This document shows, piece after piece, positions 34,053-41,868 of a stretch of 64,000 nucleotides of DNA. A program made the position numbers and the translations under genes. The stretch lies in contig CP070812.1 of assembly GCA_020344015.1 (NCBI GenBank), forward strand, positions 1,970,586-2,034,585. Direction: 5' to 3'. This stretch comes from Gemmatimonadota bacterium (GTDB lineage: Bacteria; Gemmatimonadota; Gemmatimonadetes; Palauibacterales; KS3-K002). The notes under the pieces are model-generated. The model was not told where the DNA came from. It ran no database searches and worked only from the letters and a program-made list of their open reading frames with translations. Every line of letters starts with the position of its first letter. The stretch's first letter is position 1.

Positions 34053-35615
34053 CTAGGCCTCGACGTAGCCGGCCATGACGCGCTCGACCACACGTGGGTT
34101 GAAGGGGTAGACCGCCGCCGCCGCCGCCAGGTCTCGCGAGTACCCCTCCTGTTGGCCCATCTCGCGCTGGACGTCGGCGCGGCTGACGAGGACGTCGGAG
34201 TGGAGGTGGCCTCTGGAGATCGCCTCGCCGAACGCGGCGACCGCTTCCTCGCGGCGACCGGCCTGAGCGTAGGCATGGCCCAGAATCGATGCGACCTGGA
34301 AGCGCTTTTCGCCCAGCGCCAACGCCCGCTCCAACCGCGTGATCGCGTCATCCAGATGGCCCAGAGCCAGGGCGCTTACCCCCGCCTCCAGATAGAAATC
34401 AGCATCCAGCCCCTCGGGGTGATCGCGCACGATTTCCTCCAGCAACAACTCCGCCTCATCGATGTCACCCTCCCAGCGCCTGAGGATAGCTTGCTGGAAT
34501 AGCAGTTTCGGGTGACGGCCACCCGTCGACAGCCGCCGCTCGAGGGTCGCGGTTGCCTCTGCAGCCTCCATCGTCACCAACGCGGCCGCCAGCTCCCGAT
34601 TGGCCGGATCGACACACATCTCGAACGGCATGTGTACCAGCGGTAGCAACGACAGCTGCCGCTCGTAGCGGAACCGCGCCTCCGGATTCGCACCGCCGTG
34701 GAGCCAGTCGATGTTTCGGCCGCGCTCGGCCGCCAGCGCGATGGCGGCTTCTCGGAACGCCGCCGCTCTGCCCTGAAAGTGGTCGGCGGCGATCTCCAGC
34801 AGCTCGCCTGACACCGGTACCCGCTCATCAAGAACAAGACAGGTTAACGCCGCACCCCTGACCGTTCCGCTCGGGTAACTCGCCAGGTGCCTGAGCAACG
34901 GCAGCGCGCCGCGTATCACCGCCAGAGCCCCGTCGAGATAGGCGAGCAGATTGGCGCCCGCTTCCTCATAGGCGCGCTCACCTTCGCACAGGGTGAGCGG
35001 CCAGATCAGCTTCCGGTATAGATCCGACTTCTGGCCGAGGTGTTCTTCGGGGTGCAGCGCCGCGTAGTGAGCGGCACACTGCTCTGCCAGGAGCGGCACG
35101 ACAACGTCGACGCGGTCGGAGAGACCGTTCGTCTGTAGCTCGGCCCAGGGGCCTTCACCGAAGGCACTGATGCCCAAACAGGCGGCGAGCCCGAACAGTT
35201 CAAGCGCATGCCTGTCGCTCGCCGGGCTATACGGCAGATGTGGCGGCAGCTGCTGTGGGAGCTTGGGATCCCTGAGTGTCGCAAGGATCGCATTCTCCAG
35301 CGGTAGCCGGTACGACGAACCGTCGGCTTCGTGCGCAGAGCAGACGATTCCGTCAACGTGCTGTACGCGCACTTCGGGCGTGAACGCCTGCCAGCAGGTA
35401 TGCACCAGCTCGCCGAGGTGGGCCGCCGCACCCGAGACGAAGATCTTCTCGCTCTCCGTCAAGACGCTGCGACCTCTCATGCCGCGGCAAAGAGCGTCGA
35501 GGATCCCCACCGACGGCCAGCCGCTGTCGGGGATCAGCGCCGGGTACGGGCCGAACATCCAACGCAGTTCGCCCCTGAAAACGCCGGCGACCTCCTGGAC
35601 CTCCGGCTGAATCAT
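34053..35615 (-). CDS. Tetratricopeptide repeat protein
   Basis: 520 residues from ATG 35615 (GGAGGG 9 nt upstream). The N-terminal 330 residues are helical and not recognised (RGELRWMFGPYPALIPDSGWPSVG ... WPLTLCEGERAYEEAGANLLAYLDGAL). The C-terminal 180 contain about three to four TPR units: GDIDEAELLLEEIVRDHPEG, LGHLDDAITRLERALALGEK, AGRREEAVAAFGEAISRGH. No signal peptide, so a cytoplasmic scaffold is likely. Partner unknown. Confidence 0.7.
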   Translation of the reverse strand: MIQPEVQEVAGVFRGELRWMFGPYPALIPDSGWPSVGILDALCRGMRGRSVLTESEKIFVSGAAAHLGELVHTCWQAFTPEVRVQHVDGIVCSAHEADGSSYRLPLENAILATLRDPKLPQQLPPHLPYSPASDRHALELFGLAACLGISAFGEGPWAELQTNGLSDRVDVVVPLLAEQCAAHYAALHPEEHLGQKSDLYRKLIWPLTLCEGERAYEEAGANLLAYLDGALAVIRGALPLLRHLASYPSGTVRGAALTCLVLDERVPVSGELLEIAADHFQGRAAAFREAAIALAAERGRNIDWLHGGANPEARFRYERQLSLLPLVHMPFEMCVDPANRELAAALVTMEAAEATATLERRLSTGGRHPKLLFQQAILRRWEGDIDEAELLLEEIVRDHPEGLDADFYLEAGVSALALGHLDDAITRLERALALGEKRFQVASILGHAYAQAGRREEAVAAFGEAISRGHLHSDVLVSRADVQREMGQQEGYSRDLAAAAAVYPFNPRVVERVMAGYVEA

Positions 35616-35743
35616 ACTCGTACGCCCTCCGGCCGAACCTACCGATATCGATGGCGGGAGCCGATTACGAATTTCAGTTGTTGGCGGGCCAGTAATTATA
35701 AGCGCCGGCACCGTTCCGGCTAGACCCGGAGATCGAGCTGGAA

Positions 35744-36280
35744 CTAACCGAAAACTTGCGTGAGCGCGTGCACGACCGAGGTTACCGCTTCGGCCCGCGG
35801 AATCACTATCTCGGCCGCGTTCAGCCGGTCGTTCACGCCCAGCAGGAACGATTCGGATCCGCGTGGGACGAAGGCCTGCACGACCAGCCAGTCGCCCGCC
35901 GGACCCGCTCTAAACGCCCCCGCGTCCACCCGCGACATTTTCAGACCTATGATCTCGGTGTCGAAGGTGAGGGCTTCAACTTTGGCGGTCGGCGGCGGCA
36001 GCGGGGTCAGCGAGGCCGTGGACTTGCCGCCCAGCATCCGCAGCATGGCGCTGTAGTCAACGTCGAGAGAGCGGTGGAAGGTCAGCGTGTTGCGGTTCAG
36101 GTTGACCACGAAACGGAAGCGCGACCAGCCTTCCCCATAGGAGAAGATGGCCTGCCAGCGGCGACGCATGGGGTCCCCCCCCGGCTCCGCCTCCGCACGG
36201 AATCGCAACGGGCGGGGCGCTGCCTGGACCGGGAACGGTTGCTGACCAACACCTCCCCTCTCAGCCTCGCGTCGCTGCAT
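35744..36280 (-). CDS. Hypothetical protein (not recognised)
   Basis: 178 residues from ATG 36280, chosen because a perfect AAGGAGGT stands 8 nt upstream; the frame continues to 36568, but that part is basic and unstructured. It begins MQRREAERGGVGQQPFPVQA, then strands such as FRFVVNLNRNTLTFHRSLDVDYSAMLRMLGG and EALTFDTEIIGLKMSRVDAGAF, and ends in VIPRAEAVTSVVHALTQVFG. No TM segment or signal. Possibly a small beta-barrel or PilZ-like fold, but no motif supports this. Confidence 0.6.
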   Translation of the reverse strand: MQRREAERGGVGQQPFPVQAAPRPLRFRAEAEPGGDPMRRRWQAIFSYGEGWSRFRFVVNLNRNTLTFHRSLDVDYSAMLRMLGGKSTASLTPLPPPTAKVEALTFDTEIIGLKMSRVDAGAFRAGPAGDWLVVQAFVPRGSESFLLGVNDRLNAAEIVIPRAEAVTSVVHALTQVFG

Positions 36281-36524
36281 AGACAGAGACCTCCTTGTAT
36301 TACAGGGAATCCGCGATCTGCTGTGCAACGAATACTTATAGCTTGCTAGGCCGCAGACTGCAAATTTCCGGCCGCGACCGCGGGGGCGGTTGCGCCATGC
36401 CAACGAGTGCTGTAAATCGTGCGCTTCCGGCACCATGCGCCGGCTGGGGCGCCTTACCGAGACGGATAGCGCCGCCGGCGCCGCGCCCCACTGATGGGCC
36501 GCTGCAGCAGCCGAGGACTGTTCG

Positions 36525-37205
36525 ATGGACGAGAGCCAGATTAGCGACCCTGCCGCCTCCCTGCGCAAGAGACTGACCGCCAGGCCCGTTCTCGAGCCCC
36601 TGCTTTTCGTCAGCTTGGCGGTCGTCTACTCGTGGGTGATTCGAGGGACACACAACGACTGGCTGCGGATCCCCTTTCTGGTGGTCATCGTTCTCATCCC
36701 GTTCGCTTCCAATATCTTGCACCGGGACCGTCTGCGTGATCTCGGCCTGCGCTTTGACAATCTCCGGGCGTCGGCCCGCGAGGTGGGGCTGGCAACCCTG
36801 ATCGGAGCGGCTCTTATCCTCGCAGTCGGGATGGTCACAGGTGGTCCTCACTTCCACGACCGCATGGTCCAATCGTTCTTCGTGTACCCGTTCTGGGGGC
36901 TGATCCAGCAGTATGCGATGCAGTCGTTCACATATCGTCGGCTGCGGGGAGGAATCGCCCAACCGGGCCTTGCCGCTGCCGCCGCCGCAGCGCTCTTCGC
37001 CTCAGTTCATTGGCCCAACTGGCCGCTGGCGCTCGTGACCCTGGTGGGGGGCTACGTCTGGTGCCGCCTGTTCGAGCGCCACCCGAATCTGATCACGCTG
37101 GCGCTCTCCCACGGCTGGCTCGCCGTGCTGCTCCGCTATTCCTGGCCCGTCGACTGGCTTCGCAACCTTCGAATCGGGCCGAGTTACTGGGAGTGGGGAC
37201 TTTGA
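36525..37205 (+). CDS. CPBP-like membrane protein with altered catalytic motif
   Basis: 226 residues, about six TM helices (e.g. LEPLLFVSLAVVYSWVI, LRIPFLVVIVLIPFAS, LATLIGAALILAVGMVTGG). The C-terminal half has the CPBP (Abi) glutamic protease plan: motif 1 at GLIQQYAMQSFTYRRL, motif 2 FASVHWPN and motif 3 ALSHGWLAVL. In active CPBP proteases motif 1 is EExxxR; here both Glu are Gln (QQ), so proteolysis is doubtful. Divergent from the gene at 36280. Confidence 0.7.
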   Translation: MDESQISDPAASLRKRLTARPVLEPLLFVSLAVVYSWVIRGTHNDWLRIPFLVVIVLIPFASNILHRDRLRDLGLRFDNLRASAREVGLATLIGAALILAVGMVTGGPHFHDRMVQSFFVYPFWGLIQQYAMQSFTYRRLRGGIAQPGLAAAAAAALFASVHWPNWPLALVTLVGGYVWCRLFERHPNLITLALSHGWLAVLLRYSWPVDWLRNLRIGPSYWEWGL

Positions 37206-37208
37206 TCT

Positions 37209-37571
37209 CTACTTCCCGAAGTGGGGGTTCTGGATGATCCCCAGCAGGTTACCGAAGGGATCGATCACCGACGCCACCAAAATGCCCTCGCCGACATCCT
37301 GGATCTCGCTGTGCACCGGTGCGCCCAGTTCCTCCAACCTGGCCGTCACGGCCCCGATATCCTCGACGCCCCAGTACGCCAGCGTGCCCCCCGCGCCCAG
37401 CGCCGCCTCCTCCTCCACCGGGTGCAACCCGAGCTCGAACCCACCGACGTTGAAACCCACGTAGAACGGCTCATCGAAGTACGGCCCGAATCCCAACACC
37501 CGGCTGTACCATTCCTTCGCCTTCTCGAGGTCGTCGACCTCGTAGGCCACTGTTCTCAGCCCAAGAAACAT
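37209..37571 (-). CDS. VOC family (glyoxalase/bleomycin resistance) protein
   Basis: 120 residues from ATG 37571 (AGGAAGAGGG upstream); the frame is open 23 codons further. Typical VOC beta-alpha-beta units: LGLRTVAYEVDDLEKAKEWYSRVLGFGPYFDE, ELGLHPVEE, then VTARLEELGAPVHSEIQDVGEGILVASVIDPFGNLLGIIQNP. The metal site (H/E positions) is plausible but the substrate unknown. It is convergent with the CPBP-like gene. Confidence 0.85.
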   Translation of the reverse strand: MFLGLRTVAYEVDDLEKAKEWYSRVLGFGPYFDEPFYVGFNVGGFELGLHPVEEEAALGAGGTLAYWGVEDIGAVTARLEELGAPVHSEIQDVGEGILVASVIDPFGNLLGIIQNPHFGK

Positions 37572-37723
37572 CGTGCCCTCTTCCTGTTGGCTCACACGCT
37601 CTAGGCTTATAGAGTAGCTCGCTGACACTTGGAAGCACACCCCGTACTACGTGCCGGCCGCCCGCCAAGCTTCAGGCGGCCGGACAGTGATTGTCAGGCA
37701 GGCTACCGTCTTTGGCCAGGAGT

Positions 37724-37742
37724 GAGATTGATTATCAATACC
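37724..37742 (+). promoter_or_regulatory. Fur-like box upstream of sodA
   Basis: GAGATTGATTATCAATACC agrees with the 19-bp Fur consensus (GATAATGATAATCATTATC) at 14 positions and contains the perfect inverted repeat ATTGA-TTA-TCAAT (37727-37739). It lies 86 nt before the sodA ATG, a suitable place for iron control of superoxide dismutase. It could equally be a site for Mur/MntR, which bind similar sequences. Confidence 0.55.
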
Positions 37743-37828
37743 ATTGCGCCACCCCCCGCTCATTGCTTTATTCCACCATCACGACTCAAACGAAAGCACA
37801 CAATCGATATTCCCGCAGGAGGACGGTC

Positions 37829-38443
37829 ATGCCCCACGAACTTCCAGCATTGCCGTACGACTTCGCTGCCCTGGAGCCGCACGTCGACGAGACCACGATG
37901 CGGATCCATCATGGGAAGCACCACGCCGGCTATGTGAGCAAGCTGAACGCGGCGCTGGAGAAGCACCCGCAGCTGGCCGATTGGCCGGTGGAGAAGTTGC
38001 TGGCCCAGCTGAGCGAGCTGCCGGAGGACATCCGGACGGCGGTCCGCAACAACGGAGGCGGCCACGCGAACCACACCCTGTTCTGGTCGATCATGAGCCC
38101 GAGCGGCGGAGGTGAGGCGAGCGGCGACGTCGCGAAGGCGATCAAGGACGCGTTCGGCGACTTCGCCGGCTTCAAGGGACAACTGAGCGAGGCGGCGGCC
38201 AGCCGCTTCGGCAGTGGCTGGGGTTGGCTATCGGTCGAGTCGGGCGGAAAGCTGCTGGTCGAGAGCACGCCGAACCAGGACAGCCCGCTGCTCGAGGGCC
38301 GCACACCGATTCTCGGCATCGACGTGTGGGAGCACGCCTATTACTTGAAGTATCAGAACCGGCGTCCCGAGTACATCGAAGCCTGGTGGAACACGATCAA
38401 CTGGGACGAGGTCGCAAGACGCTACGAGGCGGCGCTTCGGTAG
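37829..38443 (+). CDS. sodA: Superoxide dismutase (Fe/Mn family)
   Basis: Dismutates superoxide to H2O2 and O2. 204 residues from ATG 37829 (AGGAGG 6 nt upstream): [33 protein letters not shown] supplies the first His ligand, [13 protein letters not shown] the second, and the C-terminal [27 protein letters not shown] the Asp and His ligands. Length and motifs are standard. No signal peptide, so cytoplasmic. Mn versus Fe cannot be decided by eye. A Fur-like box lies upstream. Confidence 0.96.
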   Translation: MPHELPALPYDFAALEPHVDETTMRIHHGKHHAGYVSKLNAALEKHPQLADWPVEKLLAQLSELPEDIRTAVRNNGGGHANHTLFWSIMSPSGGGEASGDVAKAIKDAFGDFAGFKGQLSEAAASRFGSGWGWLSVESGGKLLVESTPNQDSPLLEGRTPILGIDVWEHAYYLKYQNRRPEYIEAWWNTINWDEVARRYEAALR

Positions 38444-38452
38444 GCGATCTTC

Positions 38453-38549
38453 GGTAGTTGGTAGTCAGTGGTCGGTAGTCAGTGTCGGGCCGTGCTGCGG
38501 TCCGGAGGCCGCGATGGCCGACACGAGACTGACTACCGACTACCGACCA
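38453..38549. repeat. Inverted array of GGTAGTC repeats
   Basis: The left arm (38453-38487) contains three GTAG(T/TC) units such as GGTAGTTGGTAGTCAGT and GGTCGGTAGTCAGTG. The right arm (38519-38549) has the complement ACTGACTACCGAC and TACCGACCA. Together they can form a long imperfect stem around a 30-nt GC-rich loop. It fills the convergent gap between sodA and the NmrA-like gene and overlaps the last codons of the latter (stop at 38540). Likely a bidirectional terminator or a dispersed intergenic repeat. Confidence 0.65.
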
Positions 38550-39439
38550 CGCTTTCCTCCTGCATAAACCTCCGCAAATACCCGCCCGAACTCCTCAAAC
38601 GTCGTGGCCGTCGTGTTCTCCGGACCCCGCTCTTCGGTGGCGACCACTAGTCCGTCGTTGAAGCCGCGATACAACTGGAGCAGTGTGGAGGCGCCGCTCG
38701 CGCTGAGGCCCATCTCCAGCAGTGCCCGTTCCGCGTCTTCGAATGGAAACTGGACGTACTCGAGGTCGGGCTTCTCAATCGCGGCACCGAGCACGCGGGT
38801 GGCTTCACTCATTGTCATATCACGCGGGCCGAGCAGTTCACGTGCGCATTTGCCCGAGAAGTCCCTCCGGAGCAATCGCTCGGCGGCGTACTCGCCAATG
38901 TCCTTTGTGGCGATCAGCGGACACGGGACATCCCCCCGCATCGGCAGTCCGACCACCCCCATCCCGCGAATCACATCCATCTGCATGAAGAAGTTCTCCA
39001 TGAAGAAGCCGGCACGGAGGCTCAGGACGTTTACCGCTTCGAGTGAATTGAGGCGATCCTCCTCACGACGCAGGCCTGCTATGGGACCGGTTCCTTCCAT
39101 ATGTTGCGCGCCGATGCTACTGAGAAAGACGACGTCGTTGACACCGGCCTCATGCACAGCGGCCGCCAGCGATTCCCCAACCGCGCGCTGCCAGGCAGGG
39201 AAGTCGGGCGCCTCGTATCGCGGCGGTATCATGCAATAGACGCCGACCGCACCGGAAAACGCGATGCTCATGGTCTGGGCGTCGTCTAGCGAGCCGATGA
39301 ACGGCTGTGCTCCTTTCTCCACCAGCGGTCGGAGGTGGCCTTTGCTGCGCCCGACGACCTGTACGTCTGCCCCCGCGGCGAGCAGAGCCTCGGCGACCAC
39401 ACGACCGGTGTTCCCGGTAGCTCCCGTTACCACATACAT
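38540..39439 (-). CDS. NmrA-family NAD(P)-binding protein
   Basis: 299 residues. N-terminal Rossmann motif YVVTGATGNTGRVVAEALLAAG, then VQVVGRSKGHLRPLVEKGA, VVFLSSIGAQHMEGTGPIAGLRREEDRLNS and LRAGFFMENFFMQMDVIRG. This is the NmrA/HSCARG-like atypical SDR group without the catalytic YxxxK. It may sense NADP redox state or reduce a ketone. The 3' end overlaps the inverted repeat. Confidence 0.85.
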   Translation of the reverse strand: MYVVTGATGNTGRVVAEALLAAGADVQVVGRSKGHLRPLVEKGAQPFIGSLDDAQTMSIAFSGAVGVYCMIPPRYEAPDFPAWQRAVGESLAAAVHEAGVNDVVFLSSIGAQHMEGTGPIAGLRREEDRLNSLEAVNVLSLRAGFFMENFFMQMDVIRGMGVVGLPMRGDVPCPLIATKDIGEYAAERLLRRDFSGKCARELLGPRDMTMSEATRVLGAAIEKPDLEYVQFPFEDAERALLEMGLSASGASTLLQLYRGFNDGLVVATEERGPENTTATTFEEFGRVFAEVYAGGKRGR

Positions 39440-39484
39440 GTCCGGTCCCTTTCTGGCAGGCGAAAGAAGGCGTTCTTTCAGCGC

Positions 39485-40534
39485 CTAGCGCTCGACGACG
39501 GTCGGCATCACGGGCGCACCTTCGGAGAGCCTTTCGAGCCCGCCGACGACGACCTGTTCTCCGGCGTCTACACCACTGACGATCTCGACGAACCCTGGGA
39601 TCCTGACGCCGAGCTCGACCTGGCGACGCGAGGCCGTACCCTCCGAGACGACCCAGACAAAGTCGGCCCCCGACAGCGGCAGGATCGCGTCTTCCGGCAC
39701 GACGACAGCGTCGGGTCGAACGTCGGTTGCCAGACGCACCTCGATGAACATCCCAGCCTTGAGGTCACGGCTGCGGTTCGGGACCTCCGCCTTCACTGCG
39801 ATGGTGCGGGCGGGAAGCGCGACGACCGGGTCGACGAAGTCGACGACCCCGGTGAACTCAACGTCGGGCAGCGCCGCCACGCGGAAGGTCACTTCCTGGC
39901 CCAGCTGCAGGCGCTGTGCGTAGCGCTCCGGGATCTGGAAGGCCGCGCGCTGTGGATCGACGGTCTGCAGCGCGACGAGGCGCGTCGACGACGTGACGTA
40001 ATCGCCCAGACTCACGAGCCGCGCGCCGACCAACCCTGAGAACGGCGCGCGAACCACCGTCCGATCTAGCCGCACCTGCTGCAGGTCGAGCTGCGCTTGC
40101 GTGCTCCTGGCGTTCGCCTCTGCCGCCTCCAGGTCCGCCTCCGACGACGCGTTCTGCTCAATGAGCCGGCGAGTACGCTCGAGAGCCTGGAGAGCCCGGT
40201 CGCGCTCCGCTTCCAAACGGGCGACCTGGGCCCGCAACTCTGCATCATCGATCTTGAACAGCGGTGCTCCACGCGCCACCTCGCCGCCCTCGCGCATGAA
40301 GATCTCCACCAGTCGCCCATCGACCTCAGGCCGTAACTCGATGGACTGGAGCGCTTCGATCTGGCCCGTCGCGACGATCGCGTCCACCACCGTGTCCCGG
40401 CCCGCGACCGCGACCTCGACCGGCATGCCCATTGGTCCGCCGCTCGCTCCGGGCCCTCCGCCGCTGTTCGACTCTGCACTCGAGCAGGCCGCCAGCGTGG
40501 CCCCCACCATGACAGACAGCAATGTCGATCTCAC
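39485..40534 (-). CDS. RND efflux periplasmic adaptor lipoprotein
   Basis: Membrane-fusion protein joining the RND pump to TolC. 349 residues, lipobox LAAC (signal MRSTLLSVMVGATLAAC). Order: barrel-lipoyl part (IEALQSIELRPEVDGRLVEIFM), an alpha-hairpin coiled coil (AQVARLEAERDRALQALERTRRL), the lipoyl second half (RTVVRAPFSGLVGARLVSLGDYV) and a beta-barrel (AAFQIPERYAQRLQLGQEVTF). It is last of three genes; its start is 2 nt from the tolC-like gene stop. Confidence 0.92.
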   Translation of the reverse strand: MRSTLLSVMVGATLAACSSAESNSGGGPGASGGPMGMPVEVAVAGRDTVVDAIVATGQIEALQSIELRPEVDGRLVEIFMREGGEVARGAPLFKIDDAELRAQVARLEAERDRALQALERTRRLIEQNASSEADLEAAEANARSTQAQLDLQQVRLDRTVVRAPFSGLVGARLVSLGDYVTSSTRLVALQTVDPQRAAFQIPERYAQRLQLGQEVTFRVAALPDVEFTGVVDFVDPVVALPARTIAVKAEVPNRSRDLKAGMFIEVRLATDVRPDAVVVPEDAILPLSGADFVWVVSEGTASRRQVELGVRIPGFVEIVSGVDAGEQVVVGGLERLSEGAPVMPTVVER

Positions 40535-40536
40535 CG

Positions 40537-41868
40537 TCAGTATCCTCTATTCGTGAATAATCTTCGCCCTAAGATCGCCTCTAGTCCGGCAAGCGCCAGA
40601 CGGGTCGAAAATCGCGCCTGCACCAGCCCCGCCTCCGCCTCCGACAGCGAGACCTGGGCCGTAACCAAGTCCAGGATGGTCGTGGCGCCGGCGCGGTAGC
40701 GGGTCTCCTGCACGTCCAGATTCTCCTGCGCCACAATCACCGCCTGCCCAGCCAACTCGGCGCTGGCTCGCGCCGTGACGTAAGCCTGATACGCTTCGAT
40801 AGCGTCGCGCCTAACGGCCAACTCGACATCGCGGCGTACCGCACGAGCGACGTCGCGGTCCGCCCTAGCTCGCGAGAGCGCGATCTCGCGCTGCCCGTCG
40901 TTCCAGATCGGCAGGCTGATCTGAAAGCCCCAAGCCGCTCGCGATGTAGCGTTGGGAAAGAACGCCTCGTCGAACGCCTGCCAGGACGCGAAGAGATCGA
41001 CTGACGGCAGGTACACTCCGTAGGAGGCCTTAGCCGCGGCGTTCGCAGCCCGCTCCTCGGCCAGCGCAACTCGGTACTCCGGCCCCTGAGCCAGTGCCTC
41101 TGCCACCGCGCTGTCCTCGCTGACCGGCAGCTCCGGCGCCGGCAGCGTATCGATCGAGACCGCACTAACGGGACCCGGCACCCCGACGCGCCGTCCCAGC
41201 TGAACCTGCGCGACCCGCAGGCTCGCCTGCTGGCGCAACAGGTCGACACTGGCGCGCGTGAGCTCGAGCAGCAGTTGCAGCGAATCGGTCTGTACCGCGG
41301 CCCCGGAGACGACCCGTGCCCGGGCCACGGCCAACTGCTCCCCGGCCCGGCGTACCCGCTCGCTCGCCACACGAACCAGCTCGCGCTCGGCGATCACGTT
41401 GTTGAAGTCCGCCTCTGTGAGAAGCGCTGTGTTGAAGCGCGCCAGCACCTCCCCCGCTTCGGCGCTCTCCATCGCTGCACGCGCCCTCTGTAGCTCGAAG
41501 AACTTCGCGCCTCCCCGGAACAGGTTGTAGCTCACATTGACACGCGCATCCACGATCTGATCCGCCAGGCCACCAGTCCCGAGGTTGAAGAACGGCTCCG
41601 ACGCCTTCGTCAAAGATGTCGAGATCGACACAGAGGGCAGGACGAAGACGGCGTAGGCCGAGCGTCTCACCCAGCCCGCATTCCCGATTCGGCCCAGCGC
41701 GGCCACGTAGTTAGGGTCGAGCCGCGCCGCAGCGCGCAACGCCTCCTCGAGCGTCACCTGCGGTATCGTGTCGGTCGCGGCTGCCGGCGGATCCTGTCTT
41801 GCCGGCCCGACCTGCGGTGCGGGGCCCACAGTGGAAACCTGTATTAACGCGATCAGCGCCAGAATCAT
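40537..41868 (-). CDS. TolC-family outer-membrane efflux protein
   Basis: 443 residues, signal peptide MILALIALIQVSTVGPA (weakly defined), then two TolC repeats: the helix-rich IVDARVNVSYNLFRGGAKFFELQRARAAMESAEAG and the second half AWGFQISLPIWNDGQREIALSRARADRDVARAVRR, ending with LVTAQVSLSEAEAGLVQARFSTRLALAGLEAILG. Trimeric channel for the pump. The 5' end overlaps the RND gene (4 nt), the 3' end is 2 nt before the adaptor. Confidence 0.92.
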   Translation of the reverse strand: MILALIALIQVSTVGPAPQVGPARQDPPAAATDTIPQVTLEEALRAAARLDPNYVAALGRIGNAGWVRRSAYAVFVLPSVSISTSLTKASEPFFNLGTGGLADQIVDARVNVSYNLFRGGAKFFELQRARAAMESAEAGEVLARFNTALLTEADFNNVIAERELVRVASERVRRAGEQLAVARARVVSGAAVQTDSLQLLLELTRASVDLLRQQASLRVAQVQLGRRVGVPGPVSAVSIDTLPAPELPVSEDSAVAEALAQGPEYRVALAEERAANAAAKASYGVYLPSVDLFASWQAFDEAFFPNATSRAAWGFQISLPIWNDGQREIALSRARADRDVARAVRRDVELAVRRDAIEAYQAYVTARASAELAGQAVIVAQENLDVQETRYRAGATTILDLVTAQVSLSEAEAGLVQARFSTRLALAGLEAILGRRLFTNRGY

